From NCBI GenBank assembly GCA_030044475.1, contig JASHVP010000183.1:1-6878 (forward strand): 6,878 nt of DNA. Reading direction: 5' to 3'. This document shows positions 1 to 4,972 of this stretch, piece after piece. A program made the position numbers and the translations under genes. Positions within the stretch are counted from its first letter, which is position 1; every line of letters starts with the position of its first letter. Source of the DNA: Thermoplasmata archaeon (lineage in GTDB: Archaea; Thermoplasmatota; Thermoplasmata; Lutacidiplasmatales; UBA184). The notes under the pieces are model-generated. The model was given only the letters and a program-made list of their open reading frames with translations, was not told where the DNA came from and did not search any database.

Positions 1-181
1 CCGCGGCGAACGCGACCCCGGAGAGGACCCCGGCGGCCTGGGCGACGACGAGCGCCTCGGCCGGGACCGGACCGCGCAGCACGGCGCGCGTCGTCGCGTC
101 GCGGCCGGCCCGGTCCTCGCGCAGCGCCCGGCGCGCGAGCGCCACCGCGCCCCGGACCGAGGGCTCACCGTCGCGCGGCAT
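1..181 (-). CDS. nadC: Nicotinate-nucleotide pyrophosphorylase (quinolinate phosphoribosyltransferase), N-terminal part, NadC-like
   Basis: Partial gene: only the first 60 codons are present and the rest lies beyond the left edge. NadC condenses quinolinate with PRPP to give nicotinate mononucleotide, CO2 and PPi in de novo NAD synthesis in the cytoplasm. The translation shows the family's N-terminal pattern: a helix with ALREDRAG (residues 19-26), then RDATT (27-31) in place of the usual GDxTT, a short linker, and ALVVAQAAGVLSGV (43-56), matching the common 'A-x-V-x-A-r-E-x-G-V-x-A-G' strand and turn. I chose the ATG at 181 because this frame alone gives the homologous sequence. It overlaps the end of the ATPase gene by 17 bases, so the two are probably cotranscribed. 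An in-frame GTG at codon 13 is an alternative start. No Shine-Dalgarno is obvious. The catalytic residues are off-window, so the related ModD family, which occurs with molybdenum genes, cannot be excluded. Confidence 0.68.
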   Translation of the reverse strand, partial: MPRDGEPSVRGAVALARRALREDRAGRDATTRAVLRGPVPAEALVVAQAAGVLSGVAFAA

Positions 182-2579
182 CGGCCCCGTCGGGGTCGCG
201 GGCGAGCGCCTTCTTCAGCCGCTCGAAGTCGTCCGCCACGTCGGGCCGGAGCGCCGGCAGGTTCTGGCGCTCGAGCTCCTGGACCCGGCGCCGGGCGCTC
301 GCCCGGTCGCCCCGGGCGTACGACAGCTGGGCGAGCCGCAGCACGACGTCGACCTCGTCGGCCGGCGCCTTGAGCTCCCGGACGAGCCGGTAGGCGTCGA
401 GCAGGTCCGCCTCGGCCCGGTCGTACTCGCCGCGGTCGAGCGAGATCTTGCCCTGGATGATCATCGACTGCACGAGCCCGAACCGGTCGCCGATCCGCTC
501 CAGGATCTCCCGGGAGCGGGCGTTCTTCTCGGTCGCCTGGTCGAGCTCGCCGGCGTCCCGCAGGATGTCGGCGGTGTTGAACAGGGCCCAGCCGATCCGC
601 CGCTGGTCGCGCGCCCGCTCGGCGAGCCGAATCGACGCCTCGAACTCGGCGATCGACTCCTCCCAGCGGGGCTTCGGGGCCCGGAGGCCGGAGAGAACGA
701 CCCCGATGAACAGGTGCGCGTGGGCGGCCTCCCGCATGTCCCCCAGTCGCTCGAGCGTGAGGGCGGCGGCCCGGGCCTCGGTGAGCGCCTCGTCGGAGCG
801 CCCCAGCATCGCGAGGACGTTCGCCCGCCGCTCCTGCCCGAGCGCGGTCGCCCGCTCGTTGCCGAGCGTGCGGGCGAGGCGGAGCTCCTCGGTGTGCTCG
901 TCGAGCGCCTCGGGGTAGCGGCCCTGGTAGTAGAGCGCCTCCCCGCGCAGGTGATGGACCCCGAGGAGGACTTGGGGGTGGGCGGTCAACCCCGGGTCGG
1001 CGAGCATCGGGCGCGTCGACTCCTCGGCGGCCCGCCACTCGCCCCGGTCGGTCTGGATCCGGGCGAGGTACAGCTCGAGCAGCGCGACGACCGGCGCGGG
1101 GAGACGCGCCTTCAGGCCCCGCCGCCCCAGGTGGCGCCGGAGCAGCTCCTCCGCGGCCTGCAGCTCGCCGGCGTGGTCGACCTGCCGCGCGAGCTCGAGG
1201 ACGAGGTCCGTCTCGGTCTCCCAGTCGTCCGGGCGCAGGCGCCGCAGGCTCTCGAGCGCCCGCTCGAGGTGCTCCCGCGCGACGGCCGGCGAGTAGGCGC
1301 GGTCGGCGATCTCGGCGGCGGCCCGGTTGTACTGCAGCGACTTCTCGTCGACCTTGCCGAGCGCGAAGTGGCGCGCGAGCGCGTAGAGGGTGGCGATGTC
1401 GGCGCTCCCGGTCGCCTCGAGCGCCTCGCCCGCGCGCCGGTGCAGGAGCCGCCGGCGGCTCTCGGTCAGCCGCCCGTAGACCGCCTCGCGGAACCGCTCG
1501 TCGGGGAACAGGAGGAGCTCGCCCGGCCGCTCGAGCAGGATCGCGCGGGCGACCAATCGGTCGACCGTCTCCGCGAGCCTCTCCTCGTCGTCGCCGCTCG
1601 CCTTGAGGAGCAGGGAGAACGACAGCTCGGGGCCGATCACCGACGCGACGCTGAGGGTCCGCTCCTCGTCCTCGTCGAGCGGGGGCAGCTCGGGCGCGCC
1701 GTGCTCGCCCCCGGCCGGGCGGCGCGGCCCCCCGGGCGCTCCGGAGAACCGGTCGAGCTGCTCGAGGAGGAGCGGGTTGCCGCCGGACTCGGAGTACTTG
1801 CGGGCGATCTCCTCGGGCGAGAAGCTCCGGTCGGGCTCGCGGCCCCGCAGGTACTCGGCGACCTCGCCCGACGTCAGCGGCCGCAGGACGATCCGGCGCG
1901 CCTGGGTGCTGCTCTCGAACGACTCGAGGCGGCCGCGGCGGGAGACCGGCAGCACACCGAACGGCCGGACGGTGCCGAGGATCCAGAGCGGCCGGTTCTG
2001 CAGCTGGCGGGCGAGGAATTCGAGCGCGGCCAGCGACGAGTCGTCGGCCCGGTGCAGGTCCTCCAGCACGAGGACCGTCGGGCCCCGGCGGGTGAAGGCC
2101 AGGAACTGCTCGGTGATCCCGGCCCAGAGCGGGTCGCCGCGCGCCTCCCGGCGCTCCTCCGCCTCCCCGAGCGCGGCGAGCAGTCGGTCCTCGATGCGGA
2201 CCGGGGCCGCCGCCGTGGCGTCGTCCAGCCGCGGGGCGAACCCGATCAGGATCCCGTCGGCGACGGCGGGCCCGGGGAAGAGGGTCGCCTCGGGCACGTC
2301 GGTCGGGACGTCGTCCCGGGCCTGTTCGAGGGCGGAGCGGATGAGCGCGAACGGGGGCGGGGCGTCGACCGGGGGCGCCCGGCCCTCCAGCACCCGGATC
2401 CCCCGGGCGCGGATGTCGCGGACGAGGTCGGCGACGAGCCGGGACTTCCCGACGCCGGTGTCCCCCACGAGGAGCGTGACCCCCCCGCTCCCTGCTCGCG
2501 CGTCCTCGAACCGGCGATGGAGCGCCTCGACGGCCTCCACCCGGCCGACGAACGGGCGGTCCCCGGAGTCGACGGCCAT
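165..2579 (-). CDS. STAND-type AAA ATPase with C-terminal TPR repeats, 804 aa
   Basis: A large, probably cytoplasmic signal-transduction ATPase of the type that begins with an AAA_16-like domain; its signal and target are unknown. Seen in the sequence: PFVGR at residues 9-13, the usual lead-in of these ATPases; Walker A GDTGVGKS at 39-46; Walker B VLVLEDLHRADD at 169-180; LGTVRP at 201-206, a sensor-like strand end; and GGNPLLLEQ at 266-274, typical of STAND and LuxR/MalT-like ATPases. A Gly/Pro/Glu-rich linker (about 279-307) precedes a winged-helix-like region (about 308-390). From about 410 to 770 the protein is helical, with TPR-like units such as 'RGEALYYQGRYPEALDEH' near 545-562 and similar units near 587-600, 670-683 and 711-724. 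There is no signal peptide or membrane segment, and no C-terminal LuxR helix-turn-helix or nucleotide cyclase domain, so it has no recognised output domain. The ATG at 2579 sits about 35 bases downstream of a TATA-like box and just before the PFVGR motif. It overlaps the nadC-like gene downstream. Confidence 0.9.
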   Translation of the reverse strand: MAVDSGDRPFVGRVEAVEALHRRFEDARAGSGGVTLLVGDTGVGKSRLVADLVRDIRARGIRVLEGRAPPVDAPPPFALIRSALEQARDDVPTDVPEATLFPGPAVADGILIGFAPRLDDATAAAPVRIEDRLLAALGEAEERREARGDPLWAGITEQFLAFTRRGPTVLVLEDLHRADDSSLAALEFLARQLQNRPLWILGTVRPFGVLPVSRRGRLESFESSTQARRIVLRPLTSGEVAEYLRGREPDRSFSPEEIARKYSESGGNPLLLEQLDRFSGAPGGPRRPAGGEHGAPELPPLDEDEERTLSVASVIGPELSFSLLLKASGDDEERLAETVDRLVARAILLERPGELLLFPDERFREAVYGRLTESRRRLLHRRAGEALEATGSADIATLYALARHFALGKVDEKSLQYNRAAAEIADRAYSPAVAREHLERALESLRRLRPDDWETETDLVLELARQVDHAGELQAAEELLRRHLGRRGLKARLPAPVVALLELYLARIQTDRGEWRAAEESTRPMLADPGLTAHPQVLLGVHHLRGEALYYQGRYPEALDEHTEELRLARTLGNERATALGQERRANVLAMLGRSDEALTEARAAALTLERLGDMREAAHAHLFIGVVLSGLRAPKPRWEESIAEFEASIRLAERARDQRRIGWALFNTADILRDAGELDQATEKNARSREILERIGDRFGLVQSMIIQGKISLDRGEYDRAEADLLDAYRLVRELKAPADEVDVVLRLAQLSYARGDRASARRRVQELERQNLPALRPDVADDFERLKKALARDPDGADAARR

Positions 2580-2610
2580 CGTTTCGGCCGACGGGATGGG
2601 AGGCCCCGTG

Positions 2611-2620
2611 TATTTACTAT
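2611..2620 (-). promoter_or_regulatory. Archaeal TATA-like box for the STAND ATPase-nadC unit
   Basis: On the minus strand this reads ATAGTAAATA, an isolated A/T-rich patch in otherwise very GC-rich DNA. Its centre is about 35 bases upstream of the ATPase ATG at 2579. With the usual archaeal spacing of about 25-27 bases from TATA centre to transcription start, the start would fall near 2588, giving a leader of roughly 10 bases. No Shine-Dalgarno is visible in that leader, so translation would be of the short-leader or leaderless type. The box overlaps the TAG stop of gcvT (2617-2619), and a second in-frame stop, TAA, follows directly. No convincing BRE is visible. Confidence 0.55.
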
Positions 2621-3789
2621 GGCGTAGAGGGGGCGCGCACGAACGGGAGCCGGACGACCGTGCCGGGGACCGGCCGGCCGCGCAGGTCGAGCTCGACCTC
2701 GGTCCCGGGGACCGCGACCTCCTTCGGCAGGTACGCGAGGGCGACCCCGTGGCCGAGCATCGGCGCGAGGCCGCCGCTCGTCGCCTCGGCGACGACCTGC
2801 CCCCCGACCCGGATCGAGGTGCCGTGGCGCGGGATCGCGCCGGCCGCCGCGACCGAGATCCCCACGAGGCGCACGGGGGGGCCGTTCGCCTTCTGCTGGT
2901 CGAGGACCGCGCGCCCGACGAACGGGTGGTCGAGCTCGACGAACCGGTCCTGGCCCGCCTCGAGCGGCGTGTGGTCCCGGTGGAACTCCTGGCCGGAGAG
3001 CAGGTAGCCCTTCTCGAGGCGCAGGCTGTCGCGGGCCCCCAGTCCGCACAGCGTCGCGCCGGCGGCGACGAGCCGCTCGGCGAGCGCGTCCGCGTCGGCG
3101 CCCCGGACGAACAGCTCGTAGCCGAGCTCGCCCGTGTAGCCGGTGCGGCTCACGAGGTAGGCGCCGTCGAGCCCGTCGGGGAACGGGCGGCCGAGCGCCC
3201 CCGTCGCCGGGACGCCCCCCGGCGCCGTCGGGAACCAGGCGACGTGGTAGAACGCGAGCCCGCCGAGCTGCCAGCCGAACAGACCTTCCAGCAGGGAGCG
3301 GGAGCCCGGGCCCTGCACCGCGAGCAGCGCGACCGTGTCGTTCCACCGTCGGATCGTGGTGTCCGGGCCCCGGTGCTGCCGCAGGATCTCCTCGACCTCG
3401 TCGGCGCGGCCGGCGTTCGGCACCGCGAGGAACGTGCGCGCCAGTTCGTCGCCCGGGTCGAGCCGGCTCACGAGGAGGTCGTCGACGATCCCGCCGGTCG
3501 CCTCGAGCAAGAAGGTGTACCGGACCTGGCCCGGTGCGAGCTTCTCGACGTTCGCCGTCGTGCGGCGACCGAGCAGGTCGGCCGCGTGGGCGCCGGTGAG
3601 GGAGAAGATCCCCATATGGGAGACATCGAACAGGCCGACTCCCGAGCGGACCGCCCGGTGCTCGGCCAGGATGCTCGTGTAGTAGAGCGGCATCTCCCAC
3701 CCGGAGAACGGCACCAGGTGGGCGCCATGCCGTCGATGGAACTCGACGAGCGGCGTGCGTCGGAGCGGGGTCGCCGCCGCGTCCGTCAC
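2617..3789 (-). CDS. gcvT: Aminomethyltransferase, T-protein of the glycine cleavage system
   Basis: GcvT transfers the aminomethyl carbon from lipoylated H-protein to tetrahydrofolate, releasing ammonia and giving 5,10-methylene-THF. The 390 aa protein fits the family length and carries its landmarks: FSGWEMPLYY (28-37), GLFDVSHMG (52-60), GGIVDDLLV (99-107) with the Asp pair that includes the catalytic folate-activating Asp, LLAVQGP (155-161), SRTGYTGELGYEL (214-226), GLGARDSLRLEKGY (249-262), TPLEAG (274-279) and FVGRAVL (290-296). These features argue against YgfZ-like or sarcosine dehydrogenase-type relatives. An unusual stretch of about 20 Gly/Pro-rich residues (about 187-209) lies just before the SRTGYTG strand. 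The GTG start at 3789 overlaps the purP TGA as GTGA; upstream extension of the frame only translates the purP gene out of frame, giving Arg/Pro-rich nonsense. A GGAG lies 8 bases before the GTG. Genes for the P, H and L proteins are not in this window. Confidence 0.93.
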   Translation of the reverse strand: MTDAAATPLRRTPLVEFHRRHGAHLVPFSGWEMPLYYTSILAEHRAVRSGVGLFDVSHMGIFSLTGAHAADLLGRRTTANVEKLAPGQVRYTFLLEATGGIVDDLLVSRLDPGDELARTFLAVPNAGRADEVEEILRQHRGPDTTIRRWNDTVALLAVQGPGSRSLLEGLFGWQLGGLAFYHVAWFPTAPGGVPATGALGRPFPDGLDGAYLVSRTGYTGELGYELFVRGADADALAERLVAAGATLCGLGARDSLRLEKGYLLSGQEFHRDHTPLEAGQDRFVELDHPFVGRAVLDQQKANGPPVRLVGISVAAAGAIPRHGTSIRVGGQVVAEATSGGLAPMLGHGVALAYLPKEVAVPGTEVELDLRGRPVPGTVVRLPFVRAPSTP

Positions 3790-4943
3790 GTGACAATCTC
3801 CGCGAGGCGGTGCTCGGCGAGCGCGCGCCGGATCTCCCACGCGACGCGCCGGCCGCTGCTCATCGGGCCCCGGTAGAGCGCCGCGGCGTACGGATGGCCG
3901 AGGCCGAGGTGGGCGTTCGTGCCGCCGCCGATCCGCGCCGCGACGTCGAACACGGTCGGGCGCCCGTCGCGGTCGAGGCACGTCTGCAGGCAGAACGGCC
4001 CGAGGATCCCGGGCGGGGAGCGGGCCCGGGCCGCGTCGACGAACCTCTCCCCGATGCGGAACACCTCCTCGAGCACCGACTCGCGGACCGTCAGCGAGCC
4101 GTGGCCGACGACCGTGTAGTCGGGGATCCGGTCGCTCTCCGCGAGGGCGAGCTGCTGCGCCGCGGGGAGCCGGACGAGTCCGTCGAGGCTGCTCTCGCGA
4201 CGCTCGTCCACCCCGAGCAACTCGAGCCCCTCCGCCCGGGGCACGAGCGGGGAGAAGAAGAAGTTGAAGTTGAACACCGGACCGAGGACGTACTCCTCGA
4301 TCCGGGCCGTCGCGAGGTCCGCGGGGGCGATCGTGCCGCGCGCCACGAGGCGGTCCGCCTTCTCGCGGTACTCGGCCGGGCTCGCCGCCGTGAAGAACCC
4401 CCGCTCGAGCCGGCGGGTCGCATGCGGGAGCTTCACGATCGACAGCCGCTCGATCGCGTCGGGGCCCGGGACGGCCCGCGGGGTCGGAATGCCGGCCGAC
4501 GCGAGGAGCGTGTAGTAGTTCTCCCGCTCCGTCCGCTCCTCGATCCGCAGGAGCCGGCGACTGCCGACGATCGGCACCCGGAACTCGTTCTCGATCGCGT
4601 CGAGCGGGACGTAGGAGGAGAAGGCGCGGTTCGGGACGAGCAGCACCCCGGCCGACCGGAGCCGTTCCTGCTCGGCGGGGCGCAGGAGGTCGGCGAACGC
4701 CCCGTACGTCCAGACGTCGTCGACGCACCCTCGACGCCGCTCGCCGTCGGGTCCCCGGAGGGTCCGGAAGTACTGCGCGTACGTCGCGTCGCGCCCGGCC
4801 TGGGCCAGGACGAGGGTCGAGAGCCCCTCCGTCACCGCCCCGTCGGCGATGTCGAGCGCCGAGTGGGAGCCGACGGCGCCGACGACCGGGCGGTCCGGGT
4901 ATCGTTCGAGAAGGGCGCGGGCCTCCGCGGTCGAGAGCCCCAT
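3786..4943 (-). CDS. purP: PurP: 5-formaminoimidazole-4-carboxamide ribonucleotide (FAICAR) synthetase, formate- and ATP-dependent
   Basis: PurP formylates AICAR with free formate and ATP, giving FAICAR, ADP and phosphate; it is the archaeal replacement for the folate-dependent transformylase activity of PurH. It has an ATP-grasp fold and acts in the cytoplasm. Family landmarks seen: GSHSALDIADGAVTEGLSTL (25-44), VPNRAFSSYVPLDAIEN (103-119), VPIVGSRRLLR (123-133), ARIEEYVLG (213-221), FFFSPL (228-233), ELLGVDERRESSLDGLVRLP (241-260), RESVLEEVF (288-296), PPGILGPFCLQ (310-320), VFDVAARIGGGTN (331-343) and MSSGRRVAWEI (361-371). At 385 aa it is somewhat longer than the ~335-360 aa Pyrococcus and Methanocaldococcus enzymes as I remember them. 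The glycine-rich loop of those enzymes (GARGGRGYF type) is replaced here by HATRRLERGFF (174-184), so a paralogue with altered chemistry is possible. The ATG at 4943 is placed for a leaderless transcript. It is coupled to gcvT. Confidence 0.92.
   Translation of the reverse strand: MGLSTAEARALLERYPDRPVVGAVGSHSALDIADGAVTEGLSTLVLAQAGRDATYAQYFRTLRGPDGERRRGCVDDVWTYGAFADLLRPAEQERLRSAGVLLVPNRAFSSYVPLDAIENEFRVPIVGSRRLLRIEERTERENYYTLLASAGIPTPRAVPGPDAIERLSIVKLPHATRRLERGFFTAASPAEYREKADRLVARGTIAPADLATARIEEYVLGPVFNFNFFFSPLVPRAEGLELLGVDERRESSLDGLVRLPAAQQLALAESDRIPDYTVVGHGSLTVRESVLEEVFRIGERFVDAARARSPPGILGPFCLQTCLDRDGRPTVFDVAARIGGGTNAHLGLGHPYAAALYRGPMSSGRRVAWEIRRALAEHRLAEIVT
3798..3801 (-). promoter_or_regulatory. 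Shine-Dalgarno-like GGAG for gcvT inside the purP 3' end
   Basis: The minus strand reads GGAG followed by 8 bases and then the GTG start of gcvT at 3789. It lies within the last codons of purP. It supports the GTG as the true gcvT start and internal initiation within a purP-gcvT transcript. A short GGAG can occur by chance in GC-rich DNA, so the support is moderate. Confidence 0.5.
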
Positions 4944-4963
4944 CGTCGGAGGCAGAGTCGGTT

Positions 4964-4972
4964 CTACTTAAG
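4964..4972 (-). promoter_or_regulatory. Archaeal TATA-like box for the purP-gcvT operon (leaderless start predicted)
   Basis: On the minus strand this reads CTTAAGTAG. Its centre is about 25 bases upstream of the purP ATG, which is the spacing expected if transcription starts at the A of the ATG. A leaderless mRNA is therefore predicted, in line with the absence of any Shine-Dalgarno in the 20-base gap. The box overlaps the last codon (AAG) and TAG stop of the upstream molybdenum hydroxylase gene. The bases just upstream (CGAGCC) could serve as BRE, but this is weak. Confidence 0.6.

Noticed and set aside
165..168. GTG at 168 as a start forming a GTGA overlap with the ATPase stop
   Set aside because: Its frame yields only Arg/Pro/Ser-rich sequence; the ATG at 181 in another frame gives a NadC-like N-terminus.
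185..195. Small inverted repeat ccccgtcgggg just before the nadC-like ATG
   Set aside because: A 4-base stem with a 3-base loop is expected by chance in this GC-rich DNA and lies within ATPase coding sequence.
714..2627. A 637-codon open frame on the plus strand opposite the ATPase gene
   Set aside because: It is a mirror frame kept open by high GC and strong third-position bias. Its translation is Arg/Gly/Glu/Pro repeats without motifs, while the minus strand has Walker motifs and TPRs.
1603..3876. A 757-codon plus-strand open frame spanning the ATPase/gcvT junction
   Set aside because: It crosses the promoter and two well-supported minus-strand genes, and the translation is Ser/Arg-rich then Arg/Ala/Gly/Glu-rich with no recognisable domain.
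4225..4275. Local A-rich run (gaagaagaag, ttgaagttgaa) within purP
   Set aside because: It encodes the Phe/Asn-rich NFNFFF segment before SPL, a conserved PurP position, so coding constraint explains it rather than a promoter or repeat element.
2617..4728. Reading gcvT as a 703 aa fusion starting within purP
   Set aside because: The extra ~313 residues are purP read in the wrong frame (Arg/Pro-rich). The GTG at 3789 with GGAG and the GTGA overlap gives a normal-length GcvT.
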